In this document: piece after piece, positions 45,389-56,978 of the stretch
How positions within the stretch are numbered: position 1 is the stretch's first letter
How the letters are laid out: every line of letters begins with the position of its first letter
Source: Ostrinia nubilalis
Lineage: Eukaryota > Arthropoda > Insecta > Lepidoptera > Crambidae
Direction of reading: 5' to 3'
DNA: 64,000 nucleotides
Assembly (NCBI RefSeq): GCF_963855985.1
Contig: NC_087108.1
Span: 13,753,155-13,817,154, forward strand
Notes under the pieces: generated by a model
The model's database searches: none
Seen by the model: only the letters and a program-made list of their open reading frames with translations
Told to the model about the DNA's origin: nothing
Position numbers and translations under genes: made by a program

Positions 45389-46400
45389 AGTGTGAGTCAC
45401 GTTAAACTGTACATATGAAAATAGATGAAACTAGACCTATTTTTATCGACAAAAAAGAGGTCAAAAAATTTTTGAATTTTTTTTTTAATTTTTTATCGAA
45501 TTTTTTTTCTTCCAATTACTTATTGTAAAGAAAACGTAATAACTTTTAAACTAAGCGGTATATCCTGATAAAATAAAAACATTAATAATGCTAAATAACA
45601 GGAGATTCTAAAAAATTACATAAAATACACAAAAAAAGCCAAAAAATAATAAAAAATTATACTTTTTGAAAAAAATCTGCATAAAAATTCGTGTTTTTTT
45701 GGTTATTTGATATATTTCTCCAAAAAATGCCCCTATAACTGGTGGTTTTTATTACTTTGTATTATTCTCTATCGTATTACCTTCGTAAAACTAAAAATTG
45801 CATGTCTCTATCCCTATCACAACGTTTGCAATGATTGTTTGAACTAAGCCTCTCCGGGCGCGCCATTCAACACTTCGTTAACAACGAAACTGAAAATGGC
45901 TCTAGATTTGTAATTTTGATAAAGACAAGTTACATTTCAAATAAAAACAAAAGTTTTCGAAGTAAAATAAGCATTTTAGTTAAAATTAAAATTGTCTCTA
46001 CCTGTAGCGGAGAATAATGTTGTGGCAGGCCTTTGTTCAAACGATCATAGCAAATGTTGTGATAGGGATAGAGACATGCGATTTTTGGTTTTACAAAGAT
46101 AATACGATAGAGAATAATACAAAGTAATAAAAACCACCTGTTGTAGGGGCATTTTTTTGAGAAATTTATCAAATAACCAAAAAAATACGAATTTTTAAGC
46201 AGTTTTTTTTTCAAAAAGTCTCCTTTTTTATTATTTATTGGCATTTTCTGGGTATTTTATGTATTTTTTCAGTATCGCCTGTTATTTAGCATTATTACTG
46301 TTTTTATTTTATCAGGATATACCGCTTAGGTTAAAAGTTATTACGTTTTCTTTACAATAAGTAATTAGAAGAAAAAAAATTCTATAAAAAAATAAAAAAA
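45389..46400. repeat. Foldback element with ~400-bp inverted arms (copy 2)
   Basis: It is the same element as 1137-2199, in reverse orientation: the unpaired outer end TATACAGTGTGAGTCACG is now on the left (45389) and the GGCGCGCC-containing spacer lies at 45850-46030. The right arm ends at ATTCTATAAAAAA (about 46390). It lies immediately before the subterminal satellite. Confidence 0.82.
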
Positions 46401-46409
46401 AATAAGCCG

Positions 46410-46490
46410 GTAAACATTGGGGGTGACCATAGAAAATTTTGAAGTTAACGCCCAAAAACCGATTCCAAAAATATTTTTAAATATTTTTAA
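46410..46490 (+). repeat. Junction tract shared with the sequence before the terminal TTAGG
   Basis: GGGGGTGACCATAGAAAATT, then TTGAAGTTAACGCCCAAAAACCG, matches GGGGGTGGCCCTAGAAAATT... at 63333-63385. Both copies are close to telomere-type repeats. Confidence 0.7.
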
Positions 46491-49400
46491 GTTAGGTTCT
46501 GAAACGAACCTAACCGGTTTTCAGAATGTCCTCAGGAACCTAACCGTAATTTTTCAGGAATTTTCAGTTACCGGTTTTTTGAAACCTAACCGGTTTTTGT
46601 TAGGTTTCATCAAGTTAGGTTCTGAAACGAACCTAACCGGTTTTCAGAATGTCCTCAGGAACCTAACCGTAATTTTTCAGGAATTTTCAGTTACCGGTTT
46701 TTTGAAACCTAACCGGTTTTTGTTAGGTTTCATCAAGTTAGGTTCTGAAACGAACCTAACCGGTTTTCAGAATGTCCTCAGGAACCTAACCGTAATTTTT
46801 CAGGAATTTTCAGTTACCGGTTTTTTGAAACCTAACCGGTTTTTGTTAGGTTTCATCAAGTTAGGTTCTGAAACGAACCTAACCGGTTTTCAGAATGTCC
46901 TCAGGAACCTAACCGTAATTTTTCAGGAATTTTCAGTTACCGGTTTTTTGAAACCTAACCGGTTTTTGTTAGGTTTCATCAAGTTAGGTTCTGAAACGAA
47001 CCTAACCGGTTTTCAGAATGTCCTCAGGAACCTAACCGTAATTTTTCAGGAATTTTCAGTTACCGGTTTTTTGAAACCTAACCGGTTTTTGTTAGGTTTC
47101 ATCAAGTTAGGTTCTGAAACGAACCTAACCGGTTTTCAGAATGTCCTCAGGAACCTAACCGTAATTTTTTTAGGAATTTTCAGTTACCGGTTTTTTGAAA
47201 CCTAACCGGTTTTTGTTAGGTTTCATCAAGTTAGGTTCTGAAACGAACCTAACCGGTTTTCAGAATGTCCTCAGGAACCTAACCGTAATTTTTCAGGAAT
47301 TTTCAGTTACCGGTTTTTTGAAACCTAACCGGTTTTTGTTAGGTTTCATCAAGTTAGGTTCTGAAACGAACCTAACCGGTTTTCAGAATGTCCTCAGGAA
47401 CCTAACCGTAATTTTTCAGGAATTTTCAGTTACCGGTTTTTTGAAACCTAACCGGTTTTTGTTAGGTTTCATCAAGTTAGGTTCTGAAACGAACCTAACC
47501 GGTTTTCAGAATGTCCTCAGGAACCTAACCGTAATTTTTCAGGAATTTTCAGTTACCGGTTTTTTGAAACCTAACCGGTTTTTGTTAGGTTTCATCAAGT
47601 TAGGTTCTGAAACGAACCTAACCGGTTTTCAGAATGTCCTCAGGAACCTAACCGTAATTTTTCAGGAATTTTCAGTTACCGGTTTTTTGAAACCTAACCG
47701 GTTTTTGTTAGGTTTCATCAAGTTAGGTTCTGAAACGAACCTAACCGGTTTTCAGAATGTCCTCAGGAACCTAACCGTAATTTTTCAGGAATTTTCAGTT
47801 ACCGGTTTTTTGAAACCTAACCGGTTTTTGTTAGGTTTCATCAAGTTAGGTTCTGAAACGAACCTAACCGGTTTTCAGAATGTCCTCAGGAACCTAACCG
47901 TAATTTTTCAGGAATTTTCAGTTACCGGTTTTTTGAAACCTAACCGGTTTTTGTTAGGTTTCATCAAGTTAGGTTCTGAAACGAACCCAACCGGTTTTCA
48001 GAATGTCCTCAGGAACCTAACCGTAATTTTTCAGGAATTTTCAGTTACCGGTTTTTTGAAACCTAACCGGTTTTTGTTAGGTTTCATCAAGTTAGGTTCT
48101 GAAACGAACCTAACCGGTTTTCAGAATGTCCTCAGGAACCTAACCGTAATTTTTCAGGAATTTTCAGTTACCGGTTTTTTGAAACCTAACCGGTTTTTGT
48201 TAGGTTTCATCAAGTTAGGTTCTGAAACGAACCTAACCGGTTTTCAGAATGTCCTCAGGAACCTAACCGTAATTTTTTTAGGAATTTTCAGTTACCGGTT
48301 TTTTGAAACCTAACCGGTTTTTGTTAGGTTTCATCAAGTTAGGTTCTGAAACGAACCTAACCGGTTTTCAGAATGTCCTCAGGAACCTAACCGTAATTTT
48401 TCAGGAATTTTCAGTTACCGGTTTTTTGAAACCTAACCGGTTTTTGTTAGGTTTCATCAAGTTAGGTTCTGAAACGAACCTAACCGGTTTTCAGAATGTC
48501 CTCAGGAACCTAACCGTAATTTTTCAGGAATTTTCAGTTACCGGTTTTTTGAAACCTAACCGGTTTTTGTTAGGTTTCATCAAGTTAGGTTCTGAAACGA
48601 ACCTAACCGGTTTTCAGAATGTCCTCAGGAACCTAACCGTAATTTTTCAGGAATTTTCAGTTACCGGTTTTTTGAAACCTAACCGGTTTTTGTTAGGTTT
48701 CATCAAGTTAGGTTCTGAAACGAACCTAACCGGTTTTCAGAATGTCCTCAGGAACCTAACCGTAATTTTTCAGGAATTTTCAGTTACCGGTTTTTTGAAA
48801 CCTAACCGGTTTTTGTTAGGTTTCATCAAGTTAGGTTCTGAAACGAACCTAACCGGTTTTCAGAATGTCCTCAGGAACCTAACCGTAATTTTTTTAGGAA
48901 TTTTCAGTTACCGGTTTTTTGAAACCTAACCGGTTTTTGTTAGGTTTCATCAAGTTAGGTTCTGAAACGAACCTAACCGGTTTTCAGAATGTCCTCAGGA
49001 ACCTAACCGTAATTTTTCAGGAATTTTCAGTTACCGGTTTTTTGAAACCTAACCGGTTTTTGTTAGGTTTCATCAAGTTAGGTTCTGAAACGAACCTAAC
49101 CGGTTTTCAGAATGTCCTCAGGAACCTAACCGTAATTTTTCAGGAATTTTCAGTTACCGGTTTTTTGAAACCTAACCGGTTTTTGTTAGGTTTCATCAAG
49201 TTAGGTTCTGAAACGAACCTAACCGGTTTTCAGAATGTCCTCAGGAACCTAACCGTAATTTTTCAGGAATTTTCAGTTACCGGTTTTTTGAAACCTAACC
49301 GGTTTTTGTTAGGTTTCATCAAGTTAGGTTCTGAAACGAACCTAACCGGTTTTCAGAATGTCCTCAGGAACCTAACCGTAATTTTTTTAGGAATTTTCAG

Positions 49401-52400
49401 TTACCGGTTTTTTGAAACCTAACCGGTTTTTGTTAGGTTTCATCAAGTTAGGTTCTGAAACGAACCTAACCGGTTTTCAGAATGTCCTCAGGAACCTAAC
49501 CGTAATTTTTCAGGAATTTTCAGTTACCGGTTTTTTGAAACCTAACCGGTTTTTGTTAGGTTTCATCAAGTTAGGTTCTGAAACGAACCTAACCGGTTTT
49601 CAGAATGTCCTCAGGAACCTAACCGTAATTTTTCAGGAATTTTCAGTTACCGGTTTTTTGAAACCTAACCGGTTTTTGTTAGGTTTCATCAAGTTAGGTT
49701 CTGAAACGAACCTAACCGGTTTTCAGAATGTCCTCAGGAACCTAACCGTAATTTTTCAGGAATTTTCAGTTACCGGTTTTTTGAAACCTAACCGGTTTTT
49801 GTTAGGTTTCATCAAGTTAGGTTCTGAAACGAACCTAACCGGTTTTCAGAATGTCCTCAGGAACCTAACCGTAATTTTTTTAGGAATTTTCAGTTACCGG
49901 TTTTTTGAAACCTAACCGGTTTTTGTTAGGTTTCATCAAGTTAGGTTCTGAAACGAACCTAACCGGTTTTCAGAATGTCCTCAGGAACCTAACCGTAATT
50001 TTTCAGGAATTTTCAGTTACCGGTTTTTTGAAACCTAACCGGTTTTTGTTAGGTTTCATCAAGTTAGGTTCTGAAACGAACCTAACCGGTTTTCAGAATG
50101 TCCTCAGGAACCTAACCGTAATTTTTTTAGGAATTTTCAGTTACCGGTTTTTTGAAACCTAACCGGTTTTTGTTAGGTTTCATCAAGTTAGGTTCTGAAA
50201 CGAACCTAACCGGTTTTCAGAATGTCCTCAGGAACCTAACCGTAATTTTTCAGGAATTTTCAGTTACCGGTTTTTTGAAACCTAACCGGTTTTTGTTAGG
50301 TTTCATCAAGTTAGGTTCTGAAACGAACCCAACCGGTTTTCAGAATGTCCTCAGGAACCTAACCGTAATTTTTCAGGAATTTTCAGTTACCGGTTTTTTG
50401 AAACCTAACCGGTTTTTGTTAGGTTTCATCAAGTTAGGTTCTGAAACGAACCTAACCGGTTTTCAGAATGTCCTCAGGAACCTAACCGTAATTTTTCAGG
50501 AATTTTCAGTTACCGGTTTTTTGAAACCTAACCGGTTTTTGTTAGGTTTCATCAAGTTAGGTTCTGAAACGAACCTAACCGGTTTTCAGAATGTCCTCAG
50601 GAACCTAACCGTAATTTTTTTAGGAATTTTCAGTTACCGGTTTTTTGAAACCTAACCGGTTTTTGTTAGGTTTCATCAAGTTAGGTTCTGAAACGAACCT
50701 AACCGGTTTTCAGAATGTCCTCAGGAACCTAACCGTAATTTTTCAGGAATTTTCAGTTACCGGTTTTTTGAAACCTAACCGGTTTTTGTTAGGTTTCATC
50801 AAGTTAGGTTCTGAAACGAACCCAACCGGTTTTCAGAATGTCCTCAGGAACCTAACCGTAATTTTTCAGGAATTTTCAGTTACCGGTTTTTTGAAACCTA
50901 ACCGGTTTTTGTTAGGTTTCATCAAGTTAGGTTCTGAAACGAACCTAACCGGTTTTCAGAATGTCCTCAGGAACCTAACCGTAATTTTTCAGGAATTTTC
51001 AGTTACCGGTTTTTTGAAACCTAACCGGTTTTTGTTAGGTTTCATCAAGTTAGGTTCTGAAACGAACCTAACCGGTTTTCAGAATGTCCTCAGGAACCTA
51101 ACCGTAATTTTTTTAGGAATTTTCAGTTACCGGTTTTTTGAAACCTAACCGGTTTTTGTTAGGTTTCATCAAGTTAGGTTCTGAAACGAACCTAACCGGT
51201 TTTCAGAATGTCCTCAGGAACCTAACCGTAATTTTTCAGGAATTTTCAGTTACCGGTTTTTTGAAACCTAACCGGTTTTTGTTAGGTTTCATCAAGTTAG
51301 GTTCTGAAACGAACCTAACCGGTTTTCAGAATGTCCTCAGGAACCTAACCGTAATTTTTCAGGAATTTTCAGTTACCGGTTTTTTGAAACCTAACCGGTT
51401 TTTGTTAGGTTTCATCAAGTTAGGTTCTGAAACGAACCTAACCGGTTTTCAGAATGTCCTCAGGAACCTAACCGTAATTTTTCAGGAATTTTCAGTTACC
51501 GGTTTTTTGAAACCTAACCGGTTTTTGTTAGGTTTCATCAAGTTAGGTTCTGAAACGAACCTAACCGGTTTTCAGAATGTCCTCAGGAACCTAACCGTAA
51601 TTTTTCAGGAATTTTCAGTTACCGGTTTTTTGAAACCTAACCGGTTTTTGTTAGGTTTCATCAAGTTAGGTTCTGAAACGAACCTAACCGGTTTTCAGAA
51701 TGTCCTCAGGAACCTAACCGTAATTTTTCAGGAATTTTCAGTTACCGGTTTTTTGAAACCTAACCGGTTTTTGTTAGGTTTCATCAAGTTAGGTTCTGAA
51801 ACGAACCTAACCGGTTTTCAGAATGTCCTCAGGAACCTAACCGTAATTTTTTTAGGAATTTTCAGTTACCGGTTTTTTGAAACCTAACCGGTTTTTGTTA
51901 GGTTTCATCAAGTTAGGTTCTGAAACGAACCTAACCGGTTTTCAGAATGTCCTCAGGAACCTAACCGTAATTTTTCAGGAATTTTCAGTTACCGGTTTTT
52001 TGAAACCTAACCGGTTTTTGTTAGGTTTCATCAAGTTAGGTTCTGAAACGAACCTAACCGGTTTTCAGAATGTCCTCAGGAACCTAACCGTAATTTTTCA
52101 GGAATTTTCAGTTACCGGTTTTTTGAAACCTAACCGGTTTTTGTTAGGTTTCATCAAGTTAGGTTCTGAAACGAACCTAACCGGTTTTCAGAATGTCCTC
52201 AGGAACCTAACCGTAATTTTTTTAGGAATTTTCAGTTACCGGTTTTTTGAAACCTAACCGGTTTTTGTTAGGTTTCATCAAGTTAGGTTCTGAAACGAAC
52301 CTAACCGGTTTTCAGAATGTCCTCAGGAACCTAACCGTAATTTTTCAGGAATTTTCAGTTACCGGTTTTTTGAAACCTAACCGGTTTTTGTTAGGTTTCA

Positions 52401-54360
52401 TCAAGTTAGGTTCTGAAACGAACCCAACCGGTTTTCAGAATGTCCTCAGGAACCTAACCGTAATTTTTCAGGAATTTTCAGTTACCGGTTTTTTGAAACC
52501 TAACCGGTTTTTGTTAGGTTTCATCAAGTTAGGTTCTGAAACGAACCTAACCGGTTTTCAGAATGTCCTCAGGAACCTAACCGTAATTTTTCAGGAATTT
52601 TCAGTTACCGGTTTTTTGAAACCTAACCGGTTTTTGTTAGGTTTCATCAAGTTAGGTTCTGAAACGAACCTAACCGGTTTTCAGAATGTCCTCAGGAACC
52701 TAACCGTAATTTTTTTAGGAATTTTCAGTTACCGGTTTTTTGAAACCTAACCGGTTTTTGTTAGGTTTCATCAAGTTAGGTTCTGAAACGAACCTAACCG
52801 GTTTTCAGAATGTCCTCAGGAACCTAACCGTAATTTTTCAGGAATTTTCAGTTACCGGTTTTTTGAAACCTAACCGGTTTTTGTTAGGTTTCATCAAGTT
52901 AGGTTCTGAAACGAACCCAACCGGTTTTCAGAATGTCCTCAGGAACCTAACCGTAATTTTTCAGGAATTTTCAGTTACCGGTTTTTTGAAACCTAACCGG
53001 TTTTTGTTAGGTTTCATCAAGTTAGGTTCTGAAACGAACCTAACCGGTTTTCAGAATGTCCTCAGGAACCTAACCGTAATTTTTCAGGAATTTTCAGTTA
53101 CCGGTTTTTTGAAACCTAACCGGTTTTTGTTAGGTTTCATCAAGTTAGGTTCTGAAACGAACCTAACCGGTTTTCAGAATGTCCTCAGGAACCTAACCGT
53201 AATTTTTTTAGGAATTTTCAGTTACCGGTTTTTTGAAACCTAACCGGTTTTTGTTAGGTTTCATCAAGTTAGGTTCTGAAACGAACCTAACCGGTTTTCA
53301 GAATGTCCTCAGGAACCTAACCGTAATTTTTCAGGAATTTTCAGTTACCGGTTTTTTGAAACCTAACCGGTTTTTGTTAGGTTTCATCAAGTTAGGTTCT
53401 GAAACGAACCTAACCGGTTTTCAGAATGTCCTCAGGAACCTAACCGTAATTTTTCAGGAATTTTCAGTTACCGGTTTTTTGAAACCTAACCGGTTTTTGT
53501 TAGGTTTCATCAAGTTAGGTTCTGAAACGAACCTAACCGGTTTTCAGAATGTCCTCAGGAACCTAACCGTAATTTTTCAGGAATTTTCAGTTACCGGTTT
53601 TTTGAAACCTAACCGGTTTTTGTTAGGTTTCATCAAGTTAGGTTCTGAAACGAACCTAACCGGTTTTCAGAATGTCCTCAGGAACCTAACCGTAATTTTT
53701 CAGGAATTTTCAGTTACCGGTTTTTTGAAACCTAACCGGTTTTTGTTAGGTTTCATCAAGTTAGGTTCTGAAACGAACCTAACCGGTTTTCAGAATGTCC
53801 TCAGGAACCTAACCGTAATTTTTCAGGAATTTTCAGTTACCGGTTTTTTGAAACCTAACCGGTTTTTGTTAGGTTTCATCAAGTTAGGTTCTGAAACGAA
53901 CCTAACCGGTTTTCAGAATGTCCTCAGGAACCTAACCGTAATTTTTTTAGGAATTTTCAGTTACCGGTTTTTTGAAACCTAACCGGTTTTTGTTAGGTTT
54001 CATCAAGTTAGGTTCTGAAACGAACCTAACCGGTTTTCAGAATGTCCTCAGGAACCTAACCGTAATTTTTCAGGAATTTTCAGTTACCGGTTTTTTGAAA
54101 CCTAACCGGTTTTTGTTAGGTTTCATCAAGTTAGGTTCTGAAACGAACCTAACCGGTTTTCAGAATGTCCTCAGGAACCTAACCGTAATTTTTCAGGAAT
54201 TTTCAGTTACCGGTTTTTTGAAACCTAACCGGTTTTTGTTAGGTTTCATCAAGTTAGGTTCTGAAACGAACCTAACCGGTTTTCAGAATGTCCTCAGGAA
54301 CCTAACCGTAATTTTTCAGGAATTTTCAGTTACCGGTTTTTTGAAACCTAACCGGTTTTT
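46491..54360 (+). repeat. 123-bp satellite, 64 tandem copies, telomere-like words
   Basis: GTTAGGTTCTGAAACG recurs every 123 bp from 46491 (next at 46614). Monomers are almost identical. Only two frequent variants are seen: a one-T insertion (TTTTTTTAGG for TTTTTCAGG) in 13 units and AACCCAACC for AACCTAACC in 5 units. Each monomer holds GTTAGGTT twice and AACCTAACC three times, that is telomeric words in both orientations, and two short hairpins (GTTAGGTTC/GAACCTAAC with a 6-nt loop; AAACCTAAC/GTTAGGTTT with an 8-nt loop). Because 123 is 3x41 the array is open as 41-residue repeats until each T insertion; I see no start signal or conservation that would make it a protein. Confidence 0.97.
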
Positions 54361-54408
54361 GTTAGGTTAGGTTAGGTTAGGTTAGGTTAGGTTAGGTTAG
54401 GTTAGGTT
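54361..54408 (+). repeat. (TTAGG)n block 1
   Basis: Nine or so telomeric repeats follow directly from the last satellite unit, whose own GTTAGG forms the join, and end at the 5' end of the TRAS-like element. Confidence 0.95.
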
Positions 54409-54749
54409 GGGGTGCGGTGGTGAGGGACCTCCCCGTGGTGCACCCCGGGCAACGGCCGCGTGTTCTGTCACGCGGGCGGCTGACTTCTCACCGGCGCGGC
54501 AGGTTGCGTCAACTCGGCGGACCTGTCGGGCAACCCGTAACCCCCCAACGGAGGGGGGCCGGGGGCCCCGGCTACGGAAGTCGGGGTCAAGACAAGGAAA
54601 AGTCTATAAAACCCTCAAATGCCAAGGTCTGGGGGGGGCCGAGGAGCAGTGTCGGGTGTTAACAGCTCGACACGGTCGGTGGAGTATCATCGGCCGTTAC
54701 CCCTCCCGGGAGTAAGGTGGGGCAGCTGCGCCCGCAAGCAGTGGAAAAA

Positions 54750-56978
54750 ATGAATAGTGGTAAAACGGTAAAAACTACCCGGGCGGGTCCCAGCCATGCT
54801 GGGGAATCCCGTGGCCGCTCACAAGGCGGTCGGCCCTGTGTATACGGGGGGGCCAACACTATTCCGCGGTCTCGGCCGCGTCACGACGACTCAAGCAACC
54901 ACAACACGGACTCGAACTCGCATAACGGAACGGATACTGACGAAAAGGAGGTGGAGGCCTGTGCCCCGTTGGCACACGCCGAAACCAACGACCAAGGCAA
55001 ATCCCAGACGGACTCTGAGAAGGAGAAGGAGAGGGAGAAATCGGCGCGGAAGCGCCGGCGTCGGCAGGGGAGTGCTCGAACTAGCACCGATAACTCTTCC
55101 CTGTCAGAAGAGGAGACGGCCCCGGCCCCCAAATTTAGCACTGCACGCCGTGGCAAGAAAGCCGGCAGTGCCCAGCGGGCCCAGGACTACTACCGGAGAG
55201 TAGAAGAGCTGGAGGAGCTCGATTTCAATGTCGACCTGGACAAGAGGGCCAAGGCCAGCCTGATCCGCCGCGAAGGAAGCCGGGCGGGTGGCTCAACCTC
55301 GCCGGACCTCGAAGACCCCAAGTCCAGGGTCGATTACGAGCGGCTGGATCTGGAACAGCTGAGGGCCCGCGGGGGACTGTTTGTCTCCGAGATCGCCCGC
55401 GTCTCCCAGATCTCTGGACGGCTACAGGGCCCCCTGAAAGGAGCCCTCAACAGGTCGGCGGACAACTTAGCGGGCATTCTCGACCAGCTCGCAGCCCGCT
55501 CAGAGACCGAGGAAAACCGCCGGCTGAGAGTCGACAACGCCAACCTGAGGCGAGAGGTCGAGGGCCTCCATGGAGAGATCCGCGCCCTTAGGCGTGATAT
55601 GGCGGAACTCACTGCCAACGTAGGCAAGAATGCCAACAAACGGGCGACACCCCCGCCGGCGGCCCCGTCAGCTGGCGAGGAGGAGATGAAGCCGCAAGCT
55701 CCAGTGAGGGACCCCCTTCCACAGGGCGCACTATGCGCCCAGTCAATTGAGGAGCTGCTGCAAATGGCATGCCAGAGGGCCGTCGACTCGGCGGCTAAAC
55801 TCATCGACGCCAGACTGGGGGATCTGGAGAGCCGTCTGCCGCCCCAGAAGACCCTCCGCCCCCCGCTCGCGGCCGATAGAAGAACTCCCCCGGCCTCTAC
55901 GGAGGGCCCAACTCCAGCGCCAAGGCCAGCCCCCGGGCCAAAGAAGACGCGCCCGACAAGGCCGCAACCCCCTTCCCAGCCGGAACCAGTGGCTTCCAGC
56001 CAAGAGGTACAGACGGCGCCCTCATCGGCTCCTCCAGCCGAAACATGGGCCACCGTGACGCGAAAGGGGAAGAAGGGGAAACCCAGGACTGCCGCCGCTT
56101 CCCAACCGGTCCCTGCGCCCAGAACGGCTTCAACGGCGCCGAAACCGAAGCCCAAGCGGGTGAAACTGACCCCTCCCCGCAGCGCGGCCATCGTGGTGAC
56201 GCTGCAGCCAGAGGCGGCCAAGAGGGGGTCTACCTACAAGGAGGTGCTCACCAAAGCTAAGGCTGCAGTGGACCTGTCCGAGCTGGGTATCCCCAGCATA
56301 AAGGTCACTGACTCGGCGACCGGAGCTCGTCTTATCGAGGTTCCTGGCGCTGAGTCCAGAGAAAAGGCCGACAAGCTGGCGGAGAAACTGAAGACGGTTC
56401 TTGGTGGCGATGTGACTGTCACCAGACCTGAGAAGCGCGCGGGCGTGCGCATCTCTGGCCTGGACGAGTCCGTCACCAGGGAGGAGGTCGCCGAAGCAGT
56501 GGCCAACAAGACGGGTTGTTCTCTGGAAGCTGTCAGAGTGGGGGAGATCCGGCGCAGCTCCCGTGGAGAGGGAATAGCCACACTCAGCTGCCCGGTTGTT
56601 GCGGCCAAGGCACTGTCGGAGGCCGGCCGCTTCCTGATTGGGTGGTCCTCGGCCCGTGTCCAAATCTTGGAGGCTCGCCCGATGCGCTGTTTTAAGTGCA
56701 TGGGGCTTGGACACACCCGACAGCTGTGCCCTTCTTCGGCTGACCGCAGTGGCCTGTGCTTCCGGTGTGGAAATCCGGGGCACAAGGCCGCCGAATGTTC
56801 GGCAAAGGACGCGCGCTGCGCTGTTTGCGCTGAAGCCGGCCGCGATGCCAGCCATCACATGGGGGGTAGGAATTGCAACCCCCCACAATCAAGAGGGAAG
56901 ACAGCCGCAGGGGTTCTGGCCCCCCTGGTAGAGGAGCACCATGAGCAGTGCGAGGAGGCAGACATGCTCGATGGGTAG
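54750..56978 (+). CDS. TRAS-type ORF1, Gag-like nucleic-acid-binding protein (742 aa)
   Basis: I chose the ATG at 54750; the open frame extends 11 codons upstream to a GTG at 54717 without another ATG. The product has a Ser/Glu/Lys-rich N-terminus, a predicted coiled-coil-like region (LRVDNANLRREVEGLHGEIR, about residues 258-290), a Pro-rich middle, a conserved Gag core, and three CCHC-type zinc knuckles at about 647-660 (CFKCMGLGHTRQLC), 670-683 (CFRCGNPGHKAAEC) and 690-709. In this clade ORF1 binds the element RNA and directs it to telomeres. It overlaps ORF2 by 38 nt in a different frame. No damage was seen. Confidence 0.9.
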   Translation: MNSGKTVKTTRAGPSHAGESRGRSQGGRPCVYGGANTIPRSRPRHDDSSNHNTDSNSHNGTDTDEKEVEACAPLAHAETNDQGKSQTDSEKEKEREKSARKRRRRQGSARTSTDNSSLSEEETAPAPKFSTARRGKKAGSAQRAQDYYRRVEELEELDFNVDLDKRAKASLIRREGSRAGGSTSPDLEDPKSRVDYERLDLEQLRARGGLFVSEIARVSQISGRLQGPLKGALNRSADNLAGILDQLAARSETEENRRLRVDNANLRREVEGLHGEIRALRRDMAELTANVGKNANKRATPPPAAPSAGEEEMKPQAPVRDPLPQGALCAQSIEELLQMACQRAVDSAAKLIDARLGDLESRLPPQKTLRPPLAADRRTPPASTEGPTPAPRPAPGPKKTRPTRPQPPSQPEPVASSQEVQTAPSSAPPAETWATVTRKGKKGKPRTAAASQPVPAPRTASTAPKPKPKRVKLTPPRSAAIVVTLQPEAAKRGSTYKEVLTKAKAAVDLSELGIPSIKVTDSATGARLIEVPGAESREKADKLAEKLKTVLGGDVTVTRPEKRAGVRISGLDESVTREEVAEAVANKTGCSLEAVRVGEIRRSSRGEGIATLSCPVVAAKALSEAGRFLIGWSSARVQILEARPMRCFKCMGLGHTRQLCPSSADRSGLCFRCGNPGHKAAECSAKDARCAVCAEAGRDASHHMGGRNCNPPQSRGKTAAGVLAPLVEEHHEQCEEADMLDG

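Noticed and set aside
46417..54370. Series of open frames made of a 41-residue repeat
   Set aside because: They exist only because the satellite period is 123 bp (3x41). They are broken at every T insertion, and there is no promoter, splice or start context.
55334..56221. Antisense ORF of 295 codons inside TRAS ORF1
   Set aside because: Shadow frame of GC-rich coding DNA; ORF1 has the zinc knuckles and Gag core.
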